DNA of 64,000 bases, from positions 1,909,501-1,973,500 of the forward strand of contig JAWNZC010000314.1 of the NCBI GenBank assembly GCA_035771165.1, written 5' to 3'. Source of the DNA: Paragorgia papillata. Taxonomy: Eukaryota > Cnidaria > Anthozoa > Scleralcyonacea > Coralliidae. Under the pieces are notes generated by a model, which did not search any database, had not been told where the DNA came from, and saw only the letters and a program-made list of their open reading frames with translations. Positions 31,786-43,369 of the stretch are shown piece by piece (position 1 is the first letter of the stretch; the number at the start of each line of letters is the position of its first letter). Made by a program: the position numbers and the translations under genes.

Positions 31786-34700
31786 TCACGCATCTTTAAC
31801 TATCTTGTCACGTGTATCATTGTTAAATTTTGTCGTTGTATGTATTTTCTTGTGTGCTGCCCAAGATAGAAAACTGTTCCAGAATATTGAGACGGTATTG
31901 ACCACAAGTATATTGTACTGTGGTTTATGAATGTAGTAGAAATTAATAAGCTGCACTGCTGGCCATATGAAGTAATTCACAACCATACTTGGCACGAATT
32001 CCACTTTGATACGATTCAATGTCCTTGTGAAAGAGCTCAGCTCAAATAGTCCAATTGAACCGTAATAGAGTACAAGAAAAACAGGAGCGAAAAGGCCTTG
32101 GTCTAAGACCACTTTTTTCAGAGCTATTGTCATTGTTTTTTGAATGTAGAGTTTGCTGAGGAAAATGTCATACCAGACATGAAATATTGGTCCAATAATA
32201 AATAACCCGATGCCAGTTAAGCGAACTGTTCTCCAAATATCGTGGTCTTTCCATGTCTTGTTTTCCACAAAATGTTGTGCAGCGATGTCACCTGCACCTG
32301 TGAGTAAGCCTTAAAGCAAAAGAAACACATTGGGTAAACAATTGATCAACACATATCTGTATTGTACAATGTACCATTCGCACATGGATCGTTACGCTTG
32401 CAAACGTACCATATGCACTACATGAATATATGCTTTATGTGCAATGCCCCGTTTACACTGTTACGATATGGTTTACACTATATGTGTTTACACTATTCCG
32501 GAGTGGTTTGCCGTAGCGTGGTCACTACGCTTAGCACTCCGGCTGCAAATCACTATACGTTACGGTAAATTTACCGTAGCGTCAGTGTAAACAGACGATT
32601 TTTTTTGCTACGGAACTCTCACCCCAATCCGGACCACCACTGTACCGTATTAGTATAATTTCTTAGTGGAAAAGAGGCTTTCCAGCTTTCTGATTGGTCC
32701 GCTCAGCGGTGAATCTGAGGTGATAGTCACCGCGCTAGGCGGTGACTATTGCATCACAAGAAATTGTTCTTCAAAAGTAGTTTTGGAAAAGAGACTGGTA
32801 CTTATTCAACACTGCTCTGACTTTACTCGTTTCAGTCTCCCCCTCGGAGTTGTCATTTTGAAGTATGAGATTTTAGAATTTGTTGGTCCATTGAACTGTT
32901 GATTATTTTTTTTCAAAATGGGGTCTGTAGTTTTTGAGACAAACAAAAGAGCATAACACTGAAAACATTTATCACTGAGATGTTGTACATATCAAATATC
33001 GTAAAAACAAAACTTTATAAAGGTAAGGAAGTATATTTTCTGTAATTCTTCGTATTTTTTGTATGGTTTGGCTAGGTTTTGGTCGTAGCGATGTGGCGAA
33101 AACTTCGTCATGAGTGAAGAACATAAGATTGAACATGAATTAAGTGCAAAAAAGCCATAACACAGGATCCAAAACACCAGAATAAAAGTCTTTTTACCAT
33201 ATATTTGAATGTATGTACAAGTTCAATTCCAAAGTAGGATGTTGTTTACTCTTTTTTTGAAATTATCAGTTACTGACAAAGACTGTGGCTTGCTAACATC
33301 GTCTGTGAATAAACAGAATCACCACTGTTAAAATGAAAGCAGTTGTTTAAAAGTTTTTGTTTCAACGTGATTGGTTTTTTATCAACCTCTGAAATTATAC
33401 CGTAAAACAATTAGTCACCTCAGTCTCGGTGACTACCGGTGTATTTACCTCGTCGCTTCGCGGCTCGGTAAATATTCACCGATAGTCACCTCGACTTCGG
33501 TGACTAATTGTTAAATAGTGTAAACGTGGCCTAAATGTTCAATCACTTGTAAGAAGTGGTCAACTCGAAAGCTTATGCTACTATTGAGAAGTGGGACTTG
33601 TGCAATAAGTCACTTTAGAAATCGCATTAAACCGGAATTGAAACGGTGTTTGTGTTACCCAGCCTCGCGCACTTTCATGTGTTCTGTGCATACTAGCAAG
33701 GAGGCTATTTGAGATAGCGAGCTAGTATTTTATTATTTCAACAAATAATGTACAGTAGAACACGCGCGTTGCGCAATTCGCTATATGAAAAACATATATT
33801 AGAGGATCGAAGTGATATTCGGCTAAAATCCCCAAAATTCTAAACGTCTACAAACGTCTATTGAATGATTTTAGGCCTTTTATTAGCATCAAGTCTTAAT
33901 TGCTTTGAATAATGATCAATTATAACTGGATTAGTAAGTTTGAGTGATATCAGTTACAGTACAATATAACAAAATAAACGAATTTAAAGGTAAAGCAGTC
34001 ACGGTTCTCACTTCCGGCAGGATAAAAGCAGATATACGCGATTAAGTTATTTGTAGATCAAAGTATGACAGGAATCGTTGTAAAAAACGCATTTCTAAAG
34101 CCAGAATTGAAGAAAACCGAGATAATTGTATTCACAGCTGTAAAATTAACAACAGCGGCAACTTTCTAAAGCCCCTTTTCCAGTCGTCGCAGAAACTTGC
34201 TCGCATCTCGCTGCGAGAACTTTCAGAACTCCCAGAGCAGGTCTGGCCAAACGCTTGCAACATCGCATTCAACATCATTCAACATTGTTGAACGATGTTG
34301 AATAATGTTGAAAGCACGAGTGGCCAAATGAATTCAACATCGTTCAACATTCATGAGTGACAATTAATTGAACGCGGGCTACCACAAAAGCTGGAATCGA
34401 CAATATCCCGCATGGCGCATGTCTCTGTTCAACAAAGTTGAATGAAATGTGGCCAAATGCGTTCAACACCTTTCAACATTTTGAGAACAATAGAAATGTT
34501 GAACGCGTGTTGAACGAAAATTTGAACATGTTCAAATTTCGTTCAACATCCTTCAACACCATTCAACAACGTTCACCATCATTCAACAGGGGTGGCCAAA
34601 CGCTTTCAACATGTTGAATTCAACAATGTTGAATGAAATGTTGAAAGCGTTTGGCCAGGCCTCAAATTGTTCTCATCTTTTGGGCGTTGACGTCGTCCTG

Positions 34701-37700
34701 AAGACGTGAAAATGCTCTAAGTGGCGTTGTATAAGCCTGGTTTCCATATAGCCGTAAGAGCCGGCGGCATGGATGCGGCAAGGGGCAATGGTCCAATCGC
34801 ATACAGCTTTTTATTGCTGGCTAATTCAACACTGTCTATGATTGGACCATCGCCCCTTGCTGCAGCCATGCCGCCGGCTCTTACGGCTATATGGAAAGCA
34901 GGCTATAAAGAACAAGGGCGGTGTTGAGATTACTCTGGGACTAAAAATTATTCATTCTCTCTGTTTCGCAAAAAATAATTCCTTTGTTTAAAGGACGTCG
35001 TCGTCCAGGTTGAGGTCAACGTTGACGTCGTAGATCTATCCCTAATCAGGGGCGGATTTAGCGTTAGTCAAATAAGTCATACGACTAAGGTATAAAAAAA
35101 TCCGCAAGAAAAAATAATTATCGTATCGTTCTTCCCTCAGTATCGTTCTTCCCTCAGTCTTGAGATCGCCGAGATAACCGACTAGGTGAGACTGCCGACC
35201 GGCATGTTAACCCGCGTCGCGCGGTTTACTTTGTTCTTTCTCGACGGATTTGAGGCTATTGTATCAGCCGCTGTGATTGGTTGAATTTATAAATTAGCCT
35301 TTATAGCGATCTGTGATTGGTTTGCCGGGTGTTCGCCGGATTTCTTTGTCTTTCTCGACGGATTTAGACCCCTTGTATCACCCTTTCTGATTGGCTTAAT
35401 TTTTCAATAGCTCTTTATGAAGAGCACGGATTGGTTTAGCGGCGTTTTACTTTGTAGTTCTCGACTGATTTGTGGACTGATGAGTGGCGATTCTGACTAA
35501 CTTGCGCTACAGCTTAGTATTTATTCTGTGCTACAGCGCTAGTCTGGTCGTATATTTACTACAAGGCACAAGCGGATTCTTTCGTTTCGAAAATGGCTTT
35601 GCCTAATACAAACATAGTAGATCTTGATGTATTTGCGAGAGATTTATAAAACGGGAAGTTTAAAACCGTCGACTCGAGGGTCAACAAGCGGAGGATGCTT
35701 TGCGCAAAGCCGAGCATTTTACCAAGATTGGCAAGACGCTTCAAAGGAATTTTGGCACTGGGATATACGTGGTAATATACGCCAACAATGACAAGAAGAA
35801 ACCTCGTGCTGCTCTAAAGTAAACAGATTTTTCTCCCTTAATTATTTTCTAGTTATTTATAAATATTAAATACGACAATAACAACCTTCGCCACGATTGG
35901 CATGTCTTCAAATGAAAGGTGACTGACTTTTATTATTGTTAGAATCTTATTTATTAATATATTTCTGCTGTCCTTTCTTTCCTAGTCTTAATATCTACGT
36001 GTTTGTAGCGCAAGTAGCTCAAATTCATTCAGGGTTTTCCCTTCTAATTCTTGTATTTGTTAATGGTTTGAAAACTTAATTGAAACATGTCATCACCTTA
36101 TTTATATTAATGTGCTTTTGAGACTAGCATTGTAGCAAAGAGTAGCAAAGAACTGAAATACAAGCTAAAGGATTTTGTCAAGATTGGATAATGTAGACTA
36201 CTTCATAAATTCATAAAATAGATAGTGAAGTCTGGCAATCATAATCATGTTGTTTTATGTGAGAGGCCATAGTTAGGACCTGTTTGGTTTTCAAGGTAAG
36301 GTTACCCCTGGGTCAACTCCATTAGATGTGGTTACCAAGCACTAATGACAAGAAGCCTGGTACAAGTAAAAAGTTGTCCTGGGTAGGTGAGTTTAATAAC
36401 CCTACCAGCTGCTAGGGTAACCCTAGTGTGGTGATAGGACTATCCTAGCACCGGGGTTACCCTAGTGTCCTTGTAAATACAACAAACAAAAAAAACCAGG
36501 AAATGTATGAGAGCTACATGTAGGGTAACCAGCTGTGTGCTAGAGTAACCCAGTGGTGGCTAGGGTAACCCTACCTCCTTGTAAACAAGCCCTAATAGTA
36601 TAGACACTGAGTCAGGCCTACAACGTTTTTTAATTTGACATAGTATTTAAATGTTTTAGGTCTGAGGCATCTGGGAATTGCCTATACAGCTCTGTTTTGA
36701 GCTTCAGCATAGAGTGAAATGGTCCAACCTGCAGTATGGTTATCAGTTACATATAAAATATTTGAAGCCATGAATCAGACTTATTAAATATTTGAAGTAG
36801 ATGTATTGTATCTGTCGTTTATTTCTTGTTTAAAATAATTAAATCTGCTATTTTAATTACTGTAACATATAAATTGTAAAATTGTTAACGTTTCTCAAAT
36901 GAAATATAAAAATGAAACAATTTCCATTGGGGCAAAATAATTTTTGGGCATGATGGTACTTAGAAAATGCAAATTTTCCTCACTGCATGTAGTGCCCTCA
37001 GAATGCAAAAAACGCATTTAAGACCCAAAATTTAAATATTTTCTGGGGAGCATGACCCCCCCCCCCCCCCCTTCCCCCTAGAACCCAAATAGTTTGGACT
37101 AAGGTGACAAAAATCCTAGATCCGCCCCTGACTAATACTAGGGACTTTAAGATGCTAGGACGCGACGGCGGTTAAAACGGCAAGTTAAGTTTTACAATTT
37201 AAAGAAGTCATGGTTAACTGACTATTATATTTTATATTTGAAGGTAGTTTAATGACTTCCAAAATGCCCCACTATTGCTAAAATGATTGTAGTGTCCGTA
37301 TTGAAGTCAATCTCAAGCAACAGTTCTCATCTTTTGGCTGTTGACATCGTCCTGAAGACGTGAAAATGCTCTAAGTGGCGTTGTATGAAGAACGAGGACG
37401 GTGTTCAGATTGTACTCTTGGGAAGTAATTATTCATTATCTTTGTATCGTCATAGATCTTAAAGTCCCTAATAACCCATCAACACATTACACGATTTTTA
37501 ACGTTATAAGGAATGGGGCGGGGAGTAATTACTAAAGAGACCAATTATTCAATAATTAATAGCTCACTAGGGGGCACTTCACAAATTTATTGCCTCTATA
37601 GTCTATATATTTAACTGACTATTTTACTTTGGCTATAAACGCCAGACTACAGTTATTCATCACCCTGGCTATAGGCCAATGTAGAGCACAGTGAAAAGGC

Positions 37701-38860
37701 GGTAAATTCATGCCGAGAATAGTCTTGATAACGAAATACTAACGTTTCGAGCGGATTACTCCGATAAAGGGCTCCGCTCGAAACGTCAGTATTTTATTAT
37801 CAAAACTATTCTTGGCAATTTACCAGCTTTTCACTTTGCTCTATCTAAAACATGCACCGCCTACGCAGCACTTTACTTGTTTATAGGCCAATATAGTTCC
37901 ATAACTTTCAAAGTTACTGTATTAAGACTAGATGCAATGTTTTCATATGGTCGTTAGCAATCGTAAATCGCTATAATCCGCAGTATATACTATTGTGCTA
38001 AACTTGAAAGTCTTTTGCAAGTTTTGCGAAGATTACAAAGATGTTGTAAGTGCATGCATCAGATGTATGCATGCACGTACTTATAGTGCATACTAACATA
38101 TCTCATTATACAAACGCTAACACTTAGCCTTAAGAACATATATGACTGACTATAAATTTACAACCTTAGTTGTCTGTCTATCCGAGCCTCAGTAGCTCAA
38201 TGATTAGAGCATCTAACCACTAACCAGTTATTAAACAGAAGGTTAACGTTGCAGGTTCGATCCCTAGCTGTGCCTCAAAACATTTTCTGAGTCAGATTTG
38301 AGGCGCTTGACGAACGTCTACGAAACATCTTAAGGAGTTACTATATGTCGAATAACCCTGAAGTAAATGTGGTTTTAACGACTCCTGTATAGGTTCATCA
38401 GAATGGCGAGACACAAGTCACATTGAAAAACGAGGTTAATACAAATTATAGATGTCTAAGTAATATTACTTGTAAGATTTATAAAGGTATTCATTCATTT
38501 CAAAAACGTAATATTCTAACATTTCCGCGAACCCCTGCCTGACAGCCTTAGAATCAGGAACCGCTTGTTCTTTGATATAATCACGATATAATAGAATGAT
38601 GAGTAATTGGACTCATTCCCAGAACGGTGGTCTTTTAGTACATATATGCCAGGACCTTGCCAGAGCACGGAGTCGCCATACACTTGATGCATACTATATA
38701 CACACATGGCCACAAGGAATTAAAATTTTAATGAATTACCTGTCTGTATGACGTGGATAACTGCTGGGGGAACGTTAAAGACTCTTCTTACTCGAAGTGG
38801 TGTGATAAAAGTGGTTTTTAAACGATTAAAGATGTTTACGAGTCGCGTCACTGGCCTCAT
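31786..38860 (-). CDS. Mpv17/PMP22-family membrane protein, two exons (paralogue 2)
   Basis: Exon 1 (38860-38740) starts at an ATG and encodes 40 residues rich in Arg and Thr, like a mitochondrial presequence, ending near PPAVIHVIQT with donor gtaatt. Exon 2 (32309-31786) follows acceptor tttgctttaag. Both are phase 1 and joined give 214 aa, the usual family length. Exon 2 shows LLTGAGDIAAQ, GLFIIGPIFHVWYDIFL, VVLDQGLFAPVF, FIWPAVQLINFYYI and FWNSFLSWAAHK. Compared with paralogue 1 the VP..R loop has become IHKPQY and the LD after WY is lost, so it is the more divergent copy. The intron is 6.4 kb and full of MITEs. Exon 2 is sure; exon 1 rests on strand, phase, length and loose similarity of the join to the family N-terminus. 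Likely mitochondrial (inferred). Confidence 0.82.
32445..32640. mobile_element. MITE-like stretch with GTTTACACT ends
   Basis: Words gtttacactgttacg, ccgtagcgtggtcactacgc, acgttacggtaaatttaccg and gtcagtgtaaac form overlapping hairpins in the intron of Mpv17 paralogue 2. A relic of the tRNA-SINE tail (gcttgcaaacgtaccatatg) lies just before at 32396. Confidence 0.5.
33413..33515. mobile_element. GGTGACTA palindrome
   Basis: attagtcacctcagtctcgg and tgactaccggtg are mirrored by caccgatagtcacctcgact and tcggtgactaat around ctcgtcgcttcgcggctcgg. Similar words occur at 32700-32760. Confidence 0.65.
33540..34150. other. Intronic stretch without visible features
   Basis: This is inside the long intron of Mpv17 paralogue 2. 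I find no reading frame or clear repeat boundary. Confidence 0.4.
34232..34665. mobile_element. MITE built of CAACATTGTTGAA palindromes
   Basis: Outer ends ggtctggccaaacgctt and aagcgtttggccaggcc pair. Inside, the hexamer-like words caacat and gttgaa recur in both orientations more than a dozen times (for example 34270-34310 and 34540-34640), so many alternative hairpins are possible. Confidence 0.68.
34674..35046 (+). repeat. Duplicated segment, copy 1 (filled site)
   Basis: ttctcatcttttgggcgttg acgtcgtcctgaagacgtga aaatgctctaagtggcgttg matches 37325-37385. Copy 1 contains the 34727-34907 palindrome; copy 2 does not. Confidence 0.75.
34727..34907. mobile_element. Fold-back MITE with in-window empty site
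   Basis: aagcctggtttccatatagc cgtaagagccggcggcatgg at the left is mirrored at the right (ccatgccgccggctcttacg, gctatatggaaagcaggct). The flanks ggcgttgtat and aaagaacaagg are fused as ggcgttgtatgaagaacgagg in copy 2 at 37376-37398. Confidence 0.82.
35047..37130. mobile_element. 2.1 kb hAT-like element (CAGGGGCGGATTTAG ends)
   Basis: Ends caggggcggatttag and ctagatccgcccctg are inverted. CAGGGGCGG is a frequent hAT terminus. The flanks (tccctaat / actaatac) share CTAAT but no exact 8 bp duplication. Inside are short broken frames near 35590-35820 (for example ALPNTNIVDLDVFARDL), a nested MITE (36275-36597) and a poly-C run near the right end. Confidence 0.65.
36275..36597. mobile_element. MITE with CTAGGGTAACCCTAG arms, copy 1
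   Basis: gacctgtttggttttcaagg at the left and the mirror aaccctacctccttgtaaac aagccc at the right. Inside, agggtaaccct words recur. A second copy is at 48105-48345. Confidence 0.68.
37138..37473. mobile_element. Element with AGGGACTTTAAGATC ends, includes duplicated segment copy 2
   Basis: tagggactttaagatgctag at the left and atagatcttaaagtccctaa at the right are inverted. It contains the empty-site copy of the 34.67 kb segment (37325-37440). A similar end (cttaaagtccctaat) occurs at 57707. Confidence 0.6.
37685..37855. mobile_element. Fold-back MITE (ACGTTTCGAGCGGA)
   Basis: gagcacagtgaaaaggcggt aaatt and cttgataacgaaatactaac gtttcgagcgga pair with the right half (gctccgctcgaaacgtcagt, accagcttttcactttgctc). 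Half of a relative lies at 14487-14560. Confidence 0.72.
38150..38340 (+). repeat. tRNA-derived SINE
   Basis: cctcagtagctcaatgatta gagcatct (A-box) and gcaggttcgatccctagctg (B-box) sit 40 bases apart with a 15 bp insertion in the anticodon-loop region, which rules out a functional tRNA. Trailing ttgacgaacgtc matches the other copies. Confidence 0.7.
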
Positions 38861-39469
38861 TTCTCTCGGCCGTCTTGGGGAAGGAGGACTCACTGCTGTA
38901 TACTTGGTTGTAAATGTTTACGTATAAATCAACCTTGCGGAAAATAATTTGTAATACCTTAACGCCAACGCATCACGGCCAATCACGTCCGCGCACTATG
39001 TTCCGCATTGGATGAAAGACTTTGTCTTGAAACGTCACTCTTTTTTTTATTTTTATGATGTTTAACATATTTGAAGAAAATTTCACAATTTTCTTGCCCT
39101 GTTAGTCAAAATAGCATACCCTATCTAGTTTCTATACAAAATATGTTGCCTGGGTTCATAAGTAAAATTTGAATGAACTTGTAAATATAATCTTGGAATC
39201 GAGTGCCACTTGAGTTCGAGCCGCTTATACCCTTACAGTATATAAGAATATATCATGCATGCTATAACTACGTTTGTGTAGTTTTATGCATGTTACTTTA
39301 GGGACTGCAGTAACAGACCAAAATCTTTTGCGGTCACTGTGTTGTTGTTACTTATAGGCGAGTTACCCTGCAAGCCGAGTTGAAAAAAGATGAGCGTTTA
39401 TATTTGACGAGTTACTCGGTCTTCATAAATGGCGCGTGCGCTGTTGTGACGAATTCAACTCGGCTAGCC

Positions 39470-39824
39470 CACTGATCTCAAATAATAGACTCATTATACT
39501 GGATAGAGCATCCGGTTATCGCTGTGAAGTCGGAATAAATTAGCGGCGGCCATTTCAGGTGGGACCCACTTGGGTTTCATACAGCCACTTTTAAGTTCTC
39601 CCATAGCGACAGGTACATGTGACAAAAATTTAGCTGGTTTTCGTTAAAAATCCAATCGTTTAAAGCGAAAACCAGAGCCGAAAACTATGATTCAGCAATA
39701 TTGTGGGTCCCACCGGATATGGCCGCCGCGAGATTTTTAGCCTCACTTCCGACTTCAATTTTTGCCACGCGCGAAACAATAGATGCTCTATCCAGTATAA
39801 TGAGTATATTATTTGAGATCAGTG
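39470..39824. mobile_element. 355 bp MITE with 8 bp duplication GGCTAGCC
   Basis: GGCTAGCC at 39462-39469 and 39825-39832. Ends cactgatctcaaataataga ctcattatactgg and the mirror ccagtataatgagtatatta tttgagatcagtg. Inner words gatagagcatc/gatgctctatc and gtcggaa/ttccgac also pair. Fits a hAT-type MITE. Confidence 0.85.
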
Positions 39825-39971
39825 GGCTAGCCGAGTTACCCGGCAGGAGAGTGTTTATATGGGAATATTTTCATCCCGGCATGCCGAGATCTCGGCTATT
39901 TTGCCTGGATCTCGGCTAGCCGAGTTACCCGCCTGTCTCATATAAACACTCTGCCGGGATTTGAATTTCTA

Positions 39972-40133
39972 TAGAGCGTTTTCACTCACGTGATCGGTGG
40001 CCCCATGGGGGTGGTGAAACAATACGAAATATTTGAATAAGAGCTAATTCCCATACCGTACACCAATATGGCGGCCATTTCATTGTTTTGGTACACCAAT
40101 ATGGCCGCCGTGACGTCAGATGAAAACGCTCTA
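39972..40133. mobile_element. 162 bp MITE, TA target, AGAGCGTTTTCA ends
   Basis: tagagcgttttcactcacgt ga and the mirror tgacgtcagatgaaaacgct cta are flanked by TA. Inside, caatatggcggccatt and its repeat lie in direct order. Confidence 0.75.
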
Positions 40134-40384
40134 TACATGGCGGGTAACTCGGTTTGCCGAGTAACTCGGCTCCATATGAACAGGCCCTTAATACGGATCA
40201 CCTGGTGGCTGTAGATTTATTGATATTCTTCTTGTTTATGTTTGTATTGTGGTTCAAGCGTGGGGTGGCGAATCTCTGTAAACAGCATTATAATATTTTT
40301 TACATAAGTTAACCCAAGCCTTAGTGGTCAATGATTTTGAATGAAGTACCTGTCACAAACGTTGTTTACGTAATATATCATATA

Positions 40385-40922
40385 CGAGGAGGAGTGTTTC
40401 ATTAAAGAAATACCAAATGGTTTTCCGTGTTTGGATACTCTGGTCCAAACACGCGGGAAATTGCGAGACTGGAGAAAAGCGTAACAAAACACGAGCCGTA
40501 GGCGAGTGTTTTTAGCTTTTCGAAAGTCGAGCAATTTCCCAAGTGTTTGGATAAGAGTCTCCAAACACGGAAAAAACCATTTGGTATTTCTTTTATAAAA
40601 TAATCACAAGTGAACATGATATATACTGTCCGACATTTTCAAAAAATCGTTTTGGCGGGAATTTTCCGTGTTTGGATACTCTGATCCAAACACGGCAATT
40701 GACCAATCAGGGCTCGCGTAGTATACATGTTATTTCATAACAGGAAATCCAAACACCTCGAAGTTTGTTCAAAAACCTCGGCTTCGTCTCGGTTATCAAC
40801 AAACGTCTCGGCTCGTGTTTTGTTACACTTTTCTCCAGTCTCGCAATTTCCCGCGTGTTTGGATCAGAGTATCCAAACACGGAAAACCATTTGGTATTTC
40901 TTTAATGAAACACTCCTCCGAA
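40385..40922. mobile_element. Large inverted repeat built from AAATACCAAATGGTTTTCC ends
   Basis: gaggagtgtttcattaaaga aataccaaatggttttccgt gtttggatactctg starts it, and the mirror (40855-40920) ends it. A third inverse copy of the terminus at 40555-40605 means one element sits beside or within another. Confidence 0.72.
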
Positions 40923-41199
40923 TGTATGATATAGCATCTCAAACAAATCAGTATTTGAAGAGAAAATCAAGATGAAAGTTTGCTTAATTTATGTAATTTC
41001 TTCCTCCGATATCCAAACCACAGACACGGTACTGATTTCCTTTGTGTTTTCTTCATGAATTATTAATGCCTTTGAGATATATATATACATCGTGACGTAT
41101 ATACAAATGCGTCTTTCGCAATACAGTATGCACCGGCTGAAAGTATTATAAAGGACGACAAGCTCTCCGATCTTTTCCATATTTAGTAAAGTAAAGGAA

Positions 41200-42200
41200 C
41201 ATTGATTTGAATGTAACCGGCTAATTTTGAACCGAAGTTCGGCTTTTAAATCTTTCCTGAAGGCTCTAACATTTCGATAAATATAAAGTCATTTGCAGAC
41301 GTATAGGGTATAGGATATAGACATAATAGTTTGGGTTAGATTTAGAAACGCATGGTGTTAGTTTTGTTAGGGTTAAGGCTCTTTTCCACTCATCGCAGAA
41401 ATTAGTTGGCAGCTTGCTGCGAGTACTTAAGGTTTCTAGTAGGCCCTAATGTAAATTAAAAAATTATATAATTATTAGTCGATCTTTATATGGAAAATCA
41501 ACAAAAAAAAATCGAACTGCCTGTAAATACAGAATAGCCACATTACGGTAAAATGTCCGTCTATTATTACCAATTTTAGAAGAAAATATCAAGGTTTAAT
41601 TGGTAAAATATGCATCCCAGATTCCAAGCAAAACAAAGTACCATTTTGCGATGTCAGTTTCTTTGAAACAACACAGAAAACATCAAAACAAAGATCACTA
41701 CAACATATACCTCGAACACTCGATAATGGCTTAGGCAGGTTTGTAAGGGGATAAAATCGTTTGAGGCGTCAACATATATATAGTCATCTGAATGTGAGAA
41801 TATGAAGAATTTAAAGAAAAGTTAACTTAAATACAGTACCTCGGTAAAACAAGCATATACTCACGCCATTTGTGACATCACAATTTTCAACTAGGTTTCA
41901 ACCATTTTGCAAAGTGAGTGAATACGATTTAACCAATCAAAAGGCTAAAACGCCGCACATGACTATTATAGTTTCCTATCATATACTTGCTTTGGAAATT
42001 ACAACGTTCACTGCACATAAATTGAAAATGCTATAATGGTACGTTTTCGTATTGTACTTGATGTAAGTAACTCTATTTATTTTTTACCTATACTCACTCA
42101 TTCGCTCACCTAACCATGCACTCAAGCAACTAACATCCATCCATACAACTCAATAATCGTGCGAAGCGCTTCTTATATCTTAAAAAGTGTTTTTTTTATA
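41200..42200. other. Gene-free stretch
   Basis: AT-rich; only a weak repeat word (cttttccactcatcgcagaa attagttggcagcttgctgc at 41391) recalls 34176-34206. No exon is seen. Confidence 0.45.
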
Positions 42201-42209
42201 ATTGTCAAT

Positions 42210-42894
42210 CAGTGCTGGAAAATATCCGGCAGCGCTGCTGCCAGGAAATGTTTTGTAAATGTTGTTCGCAGGAAAGTTTTTGTATCTTGCAGGAACTATT
42301 TGTCAGTTTTCTTAATCCAAGTCAAAGTTTAAAGATAAATTTCCTATTCTTCAAAAAATCGTCACGGTCACACAATCAATATCAAGTTTCATATTCGATG
42401 ACTCATCTTTCTATATTCTTGCCAAACCCAGCGGCGATTAATTTGTAAACAATTCGAAAGTGTTTTTAAGGTTTATTACATGACCTTAACCTGTCTAAGT
42501 TTCGTATATCCTTGCGCAAATGACGCAACGATTTGTTCTAGAAAACAATGAAATATTTATCATTTCAGTATAGTGTTGCTGTTGCAGGCTGCATGCAGCT
42601 GTCATTGTGCATTTGCAATAATGCAAGCTGCTTTTATCTTATTCAACTGTTTCAGCATTTCGATTTTTGACGCTAGTACTTGTGTTACGTAGAAAAATTT
42701 CGCTATTTCAAAGTATGTATAGATACCACATTCAGATAAATTATGGTTTTGAGATACAAACTTGCACGTCTGGTGGTATCACAACTTATAAAATTGAAAT
42801 ATTCTATCAGGCAGGAAATCGTTAATTTAGCTTAGCAGGAAATATTTATTTTTGGATTTTGCTGCCAGGAAGAAAAATGCTTTATCTAGGACTG
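42210..42894. mobile_element. 685 bp hAT-like element with 8 bp duplication TTGTCAAT
   Basis: TTGTCAAT lies at 42202-42209 and 42895-42902. Ends cagtgctggaaaatatccgg cagc and gctgccaggaagaaaaatgc tttatctaggactg are imperfect inverses. gcaggaaa words recur in the left part. No transposase frame. Confidence 0.82.
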
Positions 42895-43369
42895 TTGTCA
42901 ATTATTATTCTAGTGTTAGTATGTTATTAATCTAGTTATTATAGTTATATGTATGTTTCACCAGATTTTGAACCTAAAAGACTTACCATGAGTAAAGCCG
43001 CTGTTAGGGGTGGCCAAGAGCACAATTTTTCCGACAAACAACAAAAATGTTCCGATATATATATATATATAGACTTATAGAAAAACATGATAAAATATGA
43101 GGTAAAATTTAAAAGTAATAGTATCATAAAGAAAAACTGTTATCACAGAGCTTTAGAAGGATACATGCATAAAGGGATAAAACACGAATTCTTATTTGTT
43201 TTGAACATCGTTTTAACCGCCTATAGCTAGGTATTCAAATTGTAAGATAATCAGAGCGAAGTAGTTGTGATAATTAATGATTCATTTATCCAAATATAAA
43301 TCAAAATGATGCAAAATCCCAACTTTTAGCCGTGATTTTGCAGCTAAATTACATATCATATTTTCGGGA

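Larger units (their letters stand above)
39345..40190. mobile_element. Element with GAGTTACYCGGC arms, host of two nested MITEs
   Basis: cgagttaccctgcaagccga at the left and ggtttgccgagtaactcggc at the right, with middle words ttacccggcaggagagtgtt tatatg and catataaacactctgccggg in mirror order. Removing the two inserted MITEs restores one palindromic element. A relative lies at 57395-57620. Confidence 0.68.

Noticed and set aside
36275..36597. Interstitial telomere repeat
   Set aside because: AGGGTTACCCT words are inverted pairs inside a MITE, not tandem TTAGGG.
38185..38290. Functional tRNA gene on the plus strand
   Set aside because: There is an insertion in the anticodon region and no matching acceptor arm; it is a SINE head.
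42990..43060. Minus-strand exon ending CATG-gtaagt near 42997
   Set aside because: The donor is strong, but the upstream side is a TA repeat, no acceptor is seen and no partner exon with a matching phase was found.
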